From Vulcanisaeta sp. JCM 16159 (GTDB taxonomy: Archaea; Thermoproteota; Thermoprotei; Thermoproteales; Thermocladiaceae), in assembly GCF_001316265.1 (NCBI RefSeq), contig NZ_BBDN01000006.1, positions 101,110 to 165,109 of the forward strand: a DNA stretch of 64,000 nucleotides, read 5' to 3'. Both the position numbers and the translations under genes were made by a program. Within the stretch, counting starts at the first letter, position 1. Each line of letters starts with the position of its first letter. Below are positions 45,204 through 55,899 of this stretch, piece after piece. A model generated the notes under the pieces. The model saw only the letters and a list, made by a program, of their open reading frames with translations, was not told where the DNA came from and searched no databases.

Positions 45204-48200
45204 CCTAGCCCTTACCCTATGTAGAGCCACCATCACCAGTATGATAATTAGTATGAGCACGGTATAGATAAGGAGTTCATACCTAAGTATGGCATTTACG
45301 AGACTTATCTTACTGACACTACCGCTCATTATTGCCTGTACTAGCAAATACCTCGATAATTGAGCCAATGGGTCGTACGGCCTCGATGATGCTTGGTACT
45401 CATTAATTATTTCATCGACCAAGCTCCAGTTACCGCTCATTATAGCATTACTAACTGTGGCGTTCAGGAACTGTGGATTACCCAACTCACTGAGTATTTT
45501 CTCTGCTTCGAAGTATGTTGGTGGTATGACGTAGGCGCTTACCGTGGACTCATTAGTAGCACCGAGGTAATTAATGCTCAACGTAATTGTGATGAGTCCC
45601 AGGTACCGCGGTGTGAGCGTTGTTGATCCATTAATGAGTACCGTGGCCGGCACCTCGGAACCGTTTAGGAATGTTGCATATGCAGTTATTGTCCCATTAA
45701 GTATTAACGGATAACCATCGTAATAACCAACCGTGTTATTAATCCATAGGTTTAAGTAATCCCAGTAGCTAATAGCCTCACCCGTCAGTGCGTATGCCGA
45801 TGCATTAATTAATAATGCACACTCCCTATTGAATCCTAGGCTTAATGATGTATTTGCCATGACCATGGTCGTATCATTAATGCAACCTTGCAATGTGAGA
45901 TTAACGTGTACGCTTATCGCGGGGTAATCATTGAGTATTATATTTATCGTCTCATTATGACCAATAATCACTAGCGGTTCTGCCTCAATACTCAATCTAA
46001 ATAATTCCACGCTCATTACGGTAACATTAATCGATGCCGATGCGCCCAACTCAACATTAATCACGTACGTGCCCGGCACCGTGGCTTAATAACCATGCCC
46101 AACAATGATGATTCACCTGGCGATAGGTCAACCGTGGTTGATGAGTATAATGAACCATTTAGGTACGTATTCAATAAACCCTGGTAGGCAAGTTGGTGGC
46201 ATTGTGATGTTGATAACCGCGTTAATTGGCTGTGGATAGATGGTCACCGCGGGCGATTCAAGGCTTATTAATGGTGTCGGCCTTGAAACCGTTATATTGC
46301 CAAACCCCGTGTTTATGGTTAGCATGGTATAGTTCGCGGGTAGGGAATACGTTAACTGAAGTGTTGAGTTGTTCACATAGTGGCTAAGAACTGCGTACTC
46401 GTATGGGCCGTAAATACTTAGGTTTACAATTACGTATTCATTAGTACTGGTTATGTTCCATAGGTAATTAACCACATTTATTAATGGAGGCACTATGCTA
46501 ATGTTGGCCATGATATTCATACCCGCCACAGACAACACCATGTACTGGCCCGTATAGGTTTCATTTAATAAATTCCACACAACACCAATGCTGCCGCAAG
46601 AAACTAATTTGCTTCCTACATACGTGTTATTAACGTAAAACTCACCGTAGTAAAACACGGGGAAGCTAGGGCAGGAATTAGGTGTCATCAACTCAATTGT
46701 CGTATTGACCAAGGCCCAGCTTGGCGCTAGTAATACTATTTCCGGTAATAGCCTTACCGTAGGGCTCACCACGCCTATTTTAAGCGTTGTTATTGTGTAC
46801 GTGCTGTAATTAATGTAGACTGTTCCCGTGAATCCCCCAATCACGAAGTTCATCTTCCCTACATCATTAACGTACGTATCAACAATTGTGTAGTTACCAT
46901 TTATGTAGTACGTGGCGTTTATGATACTTACCTGCACGGGCACTACATCATACCCAAGGGATAGTGCTGTACTTGGGCTATTGTATATGTAGATGTCACC
47001 CTGGCCGTTTGATACGGTGGAATTAACAACGAAGTTTATCTTAATCGTTGATGTTCCCGGGCCCAGTATTAAGGTCGTGTTTGGTGGTTCGAAGTATATC
47101 ATTGGTTTATAGGGGTTGATGGGGCTTGGTGGCGATGTGATCAGCATGTCCGTAACCAACGTTACACTGTTTGGGTTGTTTACTGAAATCACTAAATTGC
47201 CAAAGCTATTACTCGTTAGGTATAATGTGGTTGTTGTGACCAGCGATGCCGTCGGCTGACCCAGCGTGATGTAGGTTAATGCCGTTGAGTTTTCATAGGT
47301 CACGTTAACTACGTAGGTGCCCCAGGTGATCCCTGTAAATGTAGCACTTGCATAGCCGTTACTTGCGCTTGTTGGTGTGCCATTGATGTATATCGTACCC
47401 GTGATTGGCGCTGTTCCATACATTACGTATAGGTTAAGGGTCAGGCTCTCCGTCATTACGTTATACGTACCACCCACTATCCTAGCCGTGATACCCGGTG
47501 TATAGCTGATTGTTAGGGTAACGGTTTCGTTATTTGTTGTTGGGTTGACCAGGGCCATGTATAGTGTCGTGTTTGTTATCGAGAATGCGGAGTTGAGCTC
47601 AATGTTACTAATAACTGAACCACCACCTGCCGTGATTTCTATAGTGCCCGTAGCAGGCAGTTGAACCTTGTAGTACTGAGCGCTGAGGCCCTGAAGGCTA
47701 ACACTAAATGAATAAGTACTACCGCTCATACTTATTGTTTGGAAGCTTGGGTAGTAGGTTGATCCGCATAGGTTTTGCCCATGGACCAGTGAAACTAGGT
47801 ACTGGGTGTAGTAATTATCGAGCCATGAATTAATGATGCTATTGCCGGCGAATACGTTCTGTTCGATGGTTGCGGGTCCAATGCCATTCGCGATTAGCCA
47901 GTATATGAAGGCTGAGTAGTAGTACATGTTTATTATTGGCTCTCCTGAGTAGTCGTATGGGTCATACCCATACTGGTTGTACTGGAAGTAGTCCTGGGCC
48001 ATTGGGCACTGGTTCGTGTAGTAACTCGCTGTACCCTCAGCATCGGCTTCAATATACCACGGGTAATCCTGGGGTATTGTCGTGTATTGCATATACGCTA
48101 ATTGCGATACGTGTACAAGCTCGTGATAAGCCGTGTGTTCAAGCCAATCACTCGACAAACCAGCACTTATGTTTATGTACTCTATGCATGTACTGATTAT

Positions 48201-48506
48201 TTGGCCAGTGTTTGGATTATAGGTATATTCCCACCCAGTTACGCCTGCCTCTGACCCTGGAAGAGAGGATACCACATATACCGTGTATTGACTTCCACTG
48301 CATGGCGGTGACATTTTCATGCCCAGGGTGTTAGTATATAATGAGTATGCCTGTTCTAGGTAATTATCTAGGGCTTGGTCGTATGACGAACCTGCATTTG
48401 CCAAGTCGTATATTAGGAAGTGTGTACTATTCACAGTAGGTGTTAATGCATTAGCATTAATTGAGATGAAGATCAGGGTTATCAATGTGATGATTATGTA
48501 TCTCAT
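45189..48506 (-). CDS. Giant cell-surface gluzincin metalloprotease with C-terminal membrane anchor, two frameshifts
   Basis: About 1106 residues. The signal peptide (residues 1-20, MRYIIITLITLIFISINANA) is followed by a protease domain with HELVH at 128-132 and EGTASY at 157-162, the HExxH-x24-E zinc site of gluzincins. Then come about 850 residues of beta-rich, Thr/Asn/Tyr-rich repeats with many N-glycosylation sites and Ig-like character, and a C-terminal helix with a basic end (LIIIILVMVALHRVRARSRKS). Breaks lie near 46195 and 46087. The frame is open to 48599, but the TATA box at 48562-48574 and the signal peptide fix the ATG at 48506. Likely an S-layer-associated protease that feeds peptides to the cell. 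Confidence 0.75.
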
Positions 48507-48561
48507 AATTACCGAGGGGACGAGTCCATTCCAGTCATTCGAACTCATACTTAATAAAACA

Positions 48562-48574
48562 CTTTTATATATAA
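48562..48574 (-). promoter_or_regulatory. TATA box of the surface protease gene
   Basis: On the minus strand TTATATATAAAAG lies about 60 nt ahead of the ATG at 48506, predicting a 5' leader of about 30 nt, unlike the leaderless genes nearby. Confidence 0.5.
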
Positions 48575-48644
48575 GGTTATTAAAACCTTTCAATTCCATG
48601 ACAAAAATAATACTTTTTAAATCGCGGTATAGATACCGAAATCA

Positions 48645-50179
48645 GTGCATGATGTAAGAAGTAGTATTTTGAGAATCGCGGATGTATTAAGGAACTCATT
48701 TAACGATGTAGTCATAACAGGTTCCTACTTAATGAATAGGGTATTTACTGTAAAGATAAATCCTGAGAATGCGATTAATGAGGCTGAGGTCCTCTCAAGC
48801 ATGTTTAGGGATGTTGCGGTGCTAATTGACGATACCGGCTTCTTAAATTCCCTAGGCTCCTTAAGCATCGCCAAGATAGAGGCTCGCTCGTGATACTCGT
48901 TTATGACGTTCACGACATAAGGCCCTTCTGTAATTTAGTGGGTTTACCATGCCTGGAGCCCTGGGACCAGGAAAGCCTAGTTAGGGCCATTAAGGAAAGC
49001 CGTGATTATAGTGAGTCCTTTGAGCTACCATACATAGTGAGGTTGGGGCCTTGGTTAGGTATAGATGAGGGCATCAATGGCGTTGGCGTTAGGCGTAGGG
49101 AGGCCACGTTTAATAAGAATTGGGGTGAGCCCATGCGTTGGGGACCTAATCGATTATTGGGTAGTTTCCGTAAAGAATTGCCTGAGGAGGTCAGGGTTAG
49201 GACTCGTGATAACATTACTATTATTGGGAAGGGTGATGGGGTACTCATATCTGGTTCTGCGTGGTCATTCATTAAGGAGCGCATCGATAAAATCAGTAAT
49301 TACTCTATGATATTGTCATTATACATAAATCCACTTCCTAAGGATTCGATCAGTATTAAGTACGTCATCGATATTGGGGATTACTTAATGAAGGAGGTCG
49401 GTGTTGATAGGCTTATGGTTGATGATATTGATAAATGGTATAACGATTTAATCAATAATGCCGTTAAGCGGCTCTTTTTTTCGGGGACCGGGAGACCCAT
49501 TGATGCTCATTGAGTGGCTCTTTTCAAAGTATAGGAGACAGGGTGAAGTACCGATAATGGTGATTGACCCATCATACATGCATATAATCAGTACTGAAGG
49601 GCTGACGCCAAGCTATGACATGCTCCCAACATTCTTCGAACCGAGGAGTTCGATCAAGTGGTTGATTTTGTGGTGAATCCATTAATGTCAATATTGGCAT
49701 TTCTAAGGGCTGGTTATGGCTATGGCAGGTTAATAGCGGTGGTTAATCCATGCTCATTATTGAACCAGGAGGATCTGATCCGTGAGATCATTAATACTAC
49801 TCATGATAATTACCTCATGATAATTCCATTAATTAATGGTGAATGTAATGAGGCTTTAAACGTTTTATCTAAAGTCAGTGCTCAATATAAAGTCGTAAAT
49901 TACGATCCAGGTAATCCCCTGAGTTCGTTACAGGATGTTCTGGACATCGTTAATTCACGTGGTATAATTGTAATAAATATCTCGGTGAATTCCCTAGGTA
50001 AATACGTGTTTAGCATTGTTGATGAGTATTGCGATAATTGCGGTGATTGCTTAAGGATTAATTGTCCAGCAATTCAATTAAATAGGAAACCCGTTATTGA
50101 TACCAAGGCATGTATTGGCTGCGGTATTTGTCAGTTGGTATGTTCAAGGGGTGCGATAATTAGGATTAAGGTTTCGTGA
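48645..50179 (+). CDS. Degenerate indolepyruvate:ferredoxin oxidoreductase alpha-like protein with 2x[4Fe-4S] domain, frameshifted
   Basis: About 511 residues in three joined pieces (breaks near 48890, 49490 and 49668). The layout follows IorA: an N-terminal part with NPENAINEAEVLSSMF where the thiamine Glu helix lies, then VYDVHDIRPFCNLVGLPCLEPWDQESLVRAI and ESFELPYIVRLGPWL in place of the DDPxxHSSQNEQD region, a C-terminal thiamine domain, and a ferredoxin domain with YCDNCGDCLRINCPA and CIGCGICQLVCSRGA. The GDIGCYTLG and MGSS motifs that bind thiamine diphosphate are absent (IDPSYMHIISTEG instead). It is shorter than IorA (about 600-640), and no IorB is adjacent. Probably not a functioning 2-oxoacid oxidoreductase. 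Confidence 0.6.
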
Positions 50180-50317
50180 AAATTATCTAATATTAGTATT
50201 TAATTCTATGTGAGATATATAGCATATATAGTAATTTTTCCAATATGCTTGATATATAGCAAGTATACTCTCCCTACCTTATAGGTATTTAAATTCTCCA
50301 TAAAGGTTGGAAAATGT
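50180..50317. promoter_or_regulatory. AT-rich spacer with two 11-bp direct repeats and a promoter
   Basis: GATATATAGCA occurs at 50214-50224 and again at 50251-50261, 37 bp apart in the same direction. A TATTTAAAT box at about 50286-50294 lies about 27 nt ahead of the ATG at 50318. The repeats could be activator or repressor sites for the small gene that follows. Confidence 0.35.
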
Positions 50318-50563
50318 ATGATGGTAACAAAATCAATAATCAGGATTTTAAGAATCAAGGTATTACCAACGCAATTAAGTAAGTCATCAATAAATAGCAA
50401 CGACCCAGTAAACAGCGGAAGTAAAAATAATCATTATGGCCAAGTTACCGGTCACTTGGTGATCATACCTACACCCTATACATTACCAATAGTGGTGCCT
50501 ATATACGCTGATGAGAAAACTATTAGGGAGTCAACAAAGGATTATTACTACGTAGTACCATAA
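50318..50563 (+). CDS. Small protein of unknown function
   Basis: 81 residues, starting ATG ATG at 50318 with a well-placed TATA box, which supports it as a real leaderless gene. A basic N-terminus (KSIIRILRIKVLPTQLSKSS) precedes an Asn/Ser-rich middle and a C-terminal half with PTPYTLPIVVPIYADEKT. There is no signal peptide or membrane helix and no recognised family. Confidence 0.4.
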   Translation: MMVTKSIIRILRIKVLPTQLSKSSINSNDPVNSGSKNNHYGQVTGHLVIIPTPYTLPIVVPIYADEKTIRESTKDYYYVVP

Positions 50564-50608
50564 AGACACGACGCTTAAGTCTTTTTTAAGCCCTAAAGGG
50601 TTAATTAA

Positions 50609-50667
50609 TGTCTATGATGAAACGACGGTCTCTTGATTAAATGATGATGGGTAAATGACTGAGTATG
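50609..50667 (+). ncRNA. C/D box sRNA; one guide fits 23S rRNA
   Basis: A textbook archaeal C/D guide RNA: box C ATGATGA (50614-50620), 12-nt guide AACGACGGTCTC, box D' TTGA (50633-50636), spacer TTAA, box C' ATGATGA (50641-50647), 11-nt guide TGGGTAAATGA, box D CTGA (50659-50662). The D' guide is complementary to AGACCGTCGT, which from memory is part of the conserved archaeal 23S rRNA stretch around AGACCGTCGTGAGACAG in domain V/VI. The target of the D guide (TCATTTACCCA) was not recognised. Confidence 0.75.
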
Positions 50668-50731
50668 ATTATTGCACCTACATTCATAATGCTTAAAATA
50701 AGTCATGTTCTATACCTAATAATTAAGGGGA

Positions 50732-51951
50732 TTGTTATTGCACGATATAAAAAGAGGCATTAGGTATTACGTGACAGGTAATGTGGGAGTCCTATTGCTT
50801 ACCTGGTTTCTTTATGCCATAGGCAATGCGGTAACGTTGCCCTACTTCTCAATCTACCTTAAAATGCTTGGCGCCAATGCAGTGGATATTGGCCTGACCT
50901 ACTCGGTGTCTATGGTAGCGCAGTTAATGACGATAATACCCGGTGGTTATTTAACGGATACCATTGGTCGTAGATCGTCAATAATCATAGGGACGTGGCT
51001 AATAACAATAATGACATACTTAATGGTGATAGCACCAAGTTGGCAATTACTTGCTGTATTCTATGCCTGAGCATGGCAGCGGGTTTTTACCAACCTGCAC
51101 TGTTGGCGATATTAATAGACTCATTACCACCTGAAAGGTACGCCAGCGGTATCCTGGTGACATCCGTATTGCCCCAAATACCGTGGCTAATCCTACCGCC
51201 AATCGGCGGTTTCCTAATTAATAAGTACGGACTACTTGGTATTAGAATTGCCTACCTATTTTCCGCGGTCATATCTACGGCCGTGTCAGTGATTAGGCAC
51301 TTCACGATTAAGGAAACACTGGGCAATAGCAAGCCGAGAAATATCTCCCTTAGGGAGTTATTGCGTTCCTATTACTCCCTGAGCAACGTGGTTCATCTAT
51401 CCAATGACTTACTAACCATGTATTTAATAACATTAATAACATACATAGCCGTGATGCCCCTTAACACGTTACTATCGATATACGTTGTATACAGGCTAGA
51501 ATTGAGTACAGTTTATTGGGGTTACTTGGTATCCACCTCCTACGCAGCATACATAGTCCTAGGTGTTCTCCTATTGTTCTATGTAGATAGGTACAGGAGT
51601 AAGTTGCTTATTGTTGGTATCATTATTAACACGCTAGGTAGCGCAATAGGCCTACTCGAAAATGTCTACTCAACCGTTGGGTACATGTTACTCCTACAAA
51701 TCGGTACCCAGCTAATCATGACCGCAATCCAGAGTGAGTTGGGTAATAGAATTAACATTGACAAGAGGGGTTATGGAATGAGCTTATTAATAACGTTTCA
51801 GTTAATTGGACAGACAATAGGTAGTTATGTGGCAGGTGAATTTTATAGGATCAGTACAGAGTCCTTATTCCTGATACCATTAACCCTGTCACTGAGCTTG
51901 GTAGTAATTCATTTAAGTAGGTCTCGTCATATTACCCCTAGTGAACAATGA
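50732..51951 (+). CDS. MFS transporter, frameshifted
   Basis: About 406 residues, 12 helices. The motif IPGGYLTDTIGRRSSIIIGT (loop 2-3) is diagnostic. The frame breaks near 51066, between LLAVFYA and LSMAAGFYQPALLAILIDSL. The C-terminal half has DKRGYGMSLLITFQLIG. The start is TTG at 50732 or 50738; no ATG fits. The substrate is unknown; drug-efflux-type porters have this pattern. It stands alone between the C/D sRNA and mevalonate kinase. Confidence 0.8.
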
Positions 51952-52159
51952 CCCTGTCTATAAGCCAGGTTTAGTTATTGCGTTCCTATTCATATCTGGT
52001 GCTGTAATTCCAATGTCATATAGTGATAATTCACGGACTCGGTAGCACATGCAGGACAATATTAAACATGATCATTCATTTAAGCAGGCGAAACCAACGG
52101 CAGAAGGATTCGGTGTTATTCGGCGGAAGAATTTAATTTCCTTGATTATCCTAACCCCT
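51952..52159. other. Spacer ahead of mevalonate kinase
   Basis: No gene or folded element is seen. A TTTAATTT run at about 52128-52135 lies about 27 nt ahead of the GTG at 52160 and is the likely promoter. Confidence 0.4.
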
Positions 52160-53150
52160 GTGGTTGTCGTAAGAGCCCTGGTAAGGTGATACTGTATGGG
52201 GAACACGCCGTCGTTTACGGCGAGCCAGCCTTAGCCATGGCCATTAATAGGTATGTCTATGTTATGGCAAAGGCTAGGAACGATAATAAGGTGAACATAA
52301 ATGCGAGAGATCTAAGGTTGGCAGGTGTCTCGGTGACGATTAATGAAGACGGCGATATAGTTGCCAGGACAGATTATGGCGCGGTCATCTCCGCGTTAAG
52401 CTACGTTAAGAGGGCGGTTGAGCTAGCCACGGAGTACCTAGATAAGAGGGTTGGCATTGACTTGGAGATACGATCTGAAATGCCTGTTGGCGCTGGGCTA
52501 GGCACGTCAGCTGCTGTTGCCGTAGCGACCATATACGCATACATAAAAGAACTGGGTTATGATATTGATAAACGCGAACTGGCACGTCTGGCCTGGCAAG
52601 TTGAGAAGGATGTTCAAGGTTCTGCAAGCCCTACGGATACCACAATGGCCACATTCGGCGGTATAATGTATGTGAAACCCGAGGGCAACAACGCGGCGAT
52701 GGAACCCGTGAAGCCAGGAACCAGTATTCCATTGATTATTGGGTACGTGCCAGGGTGAGCACGACGAAGGACTTGGTGGCCATGGTTAGGAAGAAGTACG
52801 AGACCATGAGGGACGTAATAGAGCCGATAATAAGGTCAATAGGGCTAATCACTAGGAAGGGTAGGGAGGCCCTGGAGAAGGGTGACTTGGAGTTAATGGG
52901 TGCTCTAATGAACATTAACCATGGACTGCTTGATGCCCTTGGTGTGTCGACTCGGCAGTTAAATGAGATGGTTTATGCTGCCAGAAATGCAGGCGCCCTT
53001 GGCTCTAAGTTGACAGGTGCCGGCGGCGGTGGGTGCATGATAGCGTTGTCCGATAGGGTAGAGGTTGAGAAGGCAGTGGAACTCGTGGGCGGTTCCGCAT
53101 TAAGGGCCAGGTTGGATATTAATGGCGCGATTATCGAGAGTGATGATTAA
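52160..53150 (+). CDS. mvk: Mevalonate kinase, two frameshifts
   Basis: Phosphorylates mevalonate with ATP in isoprenoid lipid synthesis; GHMP kinase fold. VVVRAPGKVILYGEHAVVYG opens the protein (one C missing near 52175 in APGK). The ATP loop is EMPVGAGLGTSAAVAVA. The frame breaks again near 52755, at YVPG and VSTTKDLVAMV, the sugar-kinase region. Motif 3 is GSKLTGAGGGGCMIAL. Restored length is about 330 residues. The GTG at 52160 is taken as start because it follows a TATA box at the leaderless distance. Together with the phosphomevalonate dehydratase small subunit at 8623 it points to the archaeal mevalonate pathway. Confidence 0.92.
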
Positions 53151-53183
53151 TTGGCTTATTATGAATAAAAGTATTTATTAAGG

Positions 53184-54806
53184 GTGCTTAATATCGATTA
53201 CTTAGCGATAAGCGGAATGCAAGTAGGCAATATTTACATACCCGATACGTCGGTGTTCTTGGATGGAAGCCTAAAGGAGGCAATATTGAGGGGTAACATC
53301 AAGGGTAGGTTATTGATACATACAGAGATAATTAGGAAGTTTGAGGGCGAGGCTAGGTCTGGTGGCGCATTGGGTTGGTTGGGTATTAGGGAATTGAATT
53401 ACATCATGGACTCAATAAATAAGCTCGGCCTCGAGGATGTAAGGGTTGAGTACGTATCGACACTCCCAAAGTCAATACCAAGGCCTGACCAGCACTCGGT
53501 TGATGAGATCGTTAGGGAATTGGCCAGGGAATTAGGCGCAATACTGGTGACGAGTGATGAGATGAATTTTGAGATTTCACGGGCTATGGGTATTGAAACG
53601 CTATTCATTGGTCAGCATAAGGATAAACTGGAGATTGAGAGGTTCTTCGATAACGACACTATGTCCGTCCACTTAAAGGAGGGTTCAATACCCTATGCCA
53701 AGAAGGGTAGGCCGGGAAGTTGGCAATTAGTGCCTCTCGGTAGTGAACCGCTTAGTAGGGAGTACCTGGAGAGGATGGTTAGGGAATTGATATCGGCATC
53801 ACTCATGGCCAATAGTAACACCAGGGTTGAGATTAGGAGGGAGAACTCACTCATTATTCAGCACAGTGAGTATAGAATTGTCATTGCGTTACCCCCCGTT
53901 TCTGATGGGATTGAGATAACGGCAGTTAGGCCATTAATTAAGCGTAAACTTGAGGATTATTCACTGCACCCAAAGGTTCTTGATAGACTGAGTAGGCAGG
54001 CCGAGGGAATACTAATAGCCGGCCCACCAGGTGCTGGTAAGACAACCTTTGCCCAGGCTCTGGCGGAGTATTACATGAACCTTGGCAAGATCGTTAAGAC
54101 CGTGGAATCACCTAGAGACATGATACTGCCTAATGAAATAACGCAGATATCAAAGACCTACGCAACGTCCGAAGAAGTTCACGACCTACTGCTGCTGTCG
54201 AGACCGGACTTCACGATTTTTGACGAGATGAGAGATACGGCCGACTTCCAATTATACATAGACCTTAGGCTGGCGGGTGTTGGCATGGTAGGTGTTGTCC
54301 ACGCAACAAGCCCCATAGATGCGATTCAGAGGTTCATAGGCAGGACTGAGCTTGGCATGCTACCATCAATAATAGACACGGTCCTCTTTATGAAGGATGG
54401 CGAGGTTCAGAGGGTGTATAGTCTCGAGCTTACTGTCAAGGTCCCCGAGGGTATGAGCGAGGAGGACTTGGCGAGGCCCGTGGTCATTGTTAAGGATTTC
54501 ATAAATGATACTGTTGAGTATGAGGTTTACGTGTTTGGCGAAGAGATCTTCGTAACGCCTATCAGTAGGTCACGTAGGATTGGTCAGGCAGTTAATGATA
54601 AGAGGTTGATTAGTAGGATTATTAGGGTTTTGAGGAAGTATGTGCCACCAGAGGAGATATCAATAGTTAGGGGCGAGGATGGCTCGGTAATAATCCAAGT
54701 ACCTGACGCATACATAGGCGCTGTCATCTCCAAGGGGCTGCCTAAACTTGAGAATATTAGGAGGAAGTTTAATGTTCAACTTAAGGTAAGGCCGAAGGAA
54801 CATTGA
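53184..54806 (+). CDS. PIN domain plus PilT-like ATPase with KH domain (PINA type)
   Basis: 540 residues, intact. The N-terminal PIN domain (about 12-140) has the acidic residues of YIPDTSVFLDG (Asp21) and ILVTSDEMNFE. The ATPase core has Walker A GPPGAGKTT at 280-288, FTIFDEMRDTADF for Walker B and VGVVHATSPIDAIQRFIG. A C-terminal KH-like part (EDGSVIIQVPDAYIGAVISK) ends the protein. The Sulfolobus homologue forms a hexameric motor linked to Holliday-junction processing. Start GTG at 53184; an ATG at 53217 is possible. It is followed by the KaiC-like gene, whose promoter lies just beyond this stop. Confidence 0.88.
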   Translation: MLNIDYLAISGMQVGNIYIPDTSVFLDGSLKEAILRGNIKGRLLIHTEIIRKFEGEARSGGALGWLGIRELNYIMDSINKLGLEDVRVEYVSTLPKSIPRPDQHSVDEIVRELARELGAILVTSDEMNFEISRAMGIETLFIGQHKDKLEIERFFDNDTMSVHLKEGSIPYAKKGRPGSWQLVPLGSEPLSREYLERMVRELISASLMANSNTRVEIRRENSLIIQHSEYRIVIALPPVSDGIEITAVRPLIKRKLEDYSLHPKVLDRLSRQAEGILIAGPPGAGKTTFAQALAEYYMNLGKIVKTVESPRDMILPNEITQISKTYATSEEVHDLLLLSRPDFTIFDEMRDTADFQLYIDLRLAGVGMVGVVHATSPIDAIQRFIGRTELGMLPSIIDTVLFMKDGEVQRVYSLELTVKVPEGMSEEDLARPVVIVKDFINDTVEYEVYVFGEEIFVTPISRSRRIGQAVNDKRLISRIIRVLRKYVPPEEISIVRGEDGSVIIQVPDAYIGAVISKGLPKLENIRRKFNVQLKVRPKEH

Positions 54807-54816
54807 CGAAACGCAA

Positions 54817-54826
54817 CATATATAAG
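54817..54826 (+). promoter_or_regulatory. TATA box of the KaiC-like gene
   Basis: CATATATAAG lies 28-37 nt ahead of the ATG at 54854. This favours that ATG over an in-frame one at 54803 that would overlap the PIN-ATPase stop and lie upstream of the promoter. Confidence 0.55.
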
Positions 54827-54853
54827 CACTTTTATAACTATTGTCAGGATAAT

Positions 54854-55899
54854 ATGAGTTCAATGAAAAAGCCCGTGGTAGCTGATTCGGATACTTATTC
54901 GAATTATTATAATTACTATGGAAATTATCAAACAGATAATAATTATTATAATGATACAATGACATATTATCAATATCCATATAACACACAAACTCTTCAG
55001 TATCCACAGGACCAATATCCATATTATTATTACTATTATGAGGACAAGGCAATAACTGGAATTAACTACCTAGACTCATACATACTTAGTGGTGGGTTCA
55101 AGAGAGGTGAGGTTTACCTGATAGCCGGTGAGGCTGGCACTGGTAAGACCATATTCAGCCTAACATTCCTAAGGACAGGTGCCGAGCTTGGCGAGGTGGG
55201 TATGTACGTAACGGTTGACGAACCTTCAGAGGACGTTAAAAGAGGTGTTAGGGATGCCCTTGGTTGGGATTTAGATTCCTATGAGAAGAACGGTAAACTA
55301 ATAATGGCTGATTTCAGGACATACTTCAGGATTTATGCGCGGGATGAGAAGATAACTCTTGATCCAAAGGACCTGGCTAAGATGATTATTGAGCAGGTTA
55401 AGAAGTATGATGTTAAGAGACTCGTCATTGATCCGATTGCGCCATTAATAATAATGAGTCACCAAGACGTTATTTGGATTAGGGAGTACCTGAGGGAGTT
55501 GGTGTTCCAGCTTAAGAAACTTAAGGATGTGACTACGATAATGACCTCGGAAATACCCACGGGTGAGGAGAATAAGCTCAGTAGGTTTGGCGTTGAGGAG
55601 TATCTTGCGAGTGGCGTGATTATGCTATCCCTCAGGGAGGTATCAATGATTAATAGTAACTTTGGGTGTTTAGCAGGATTATGTTTATTAGGAAGATGAG
55701 GTGGATGCCGATTAAACCAATAAAGCTTGTATACGATATAGCCGCGCCTTATGGTATTTATGTGATAGGCCCCTTGAATAATGAGGTTACGTTGAGGAGT
55801 ATCTGCGGGCATCAGTACGCGATGGAACAGTACTCACAGGGCTATTACTACTACCCGCAGCAGTATTACACGTCTCAATACTACGAGACGCAGCAATAA
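54854..55899 (+). CDS. KaiC-like RecA-fold ATPase with tyrosine-rich N- and C-terminal tails, frameshifted
   Basis: A single KaiC domain. Walker A is GEAGTGKT at 92-99 and Walker B RLVIDPIAPL with Asp193; MYVTVDEPSEDVKRG and MTSEIPTGEENKLSRFGVEEY are family segments. The frame breaks near 55650, then IMFIRKMRWMPIKPIKLVYDI follows. Residues 15-62 are low-complexity, with 20 tyrosines in 48 positions plus Asn, Gln and Pro, ending in a run of six Tyr. The last 27 residues hold 10 Tyr and 7 Gln. I know of no KaiC relative with such tails. About 348 residues in all. It lies directly downstream of the PIN-ATPase. Confidence 0.8.

Noticed and set aside
49458..49676. Separate small gene inside the IorA-like region
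   Set aside because: It is the middle of the IorA-like protein displaced by frameshifts; neighbouring pieces join it in order.
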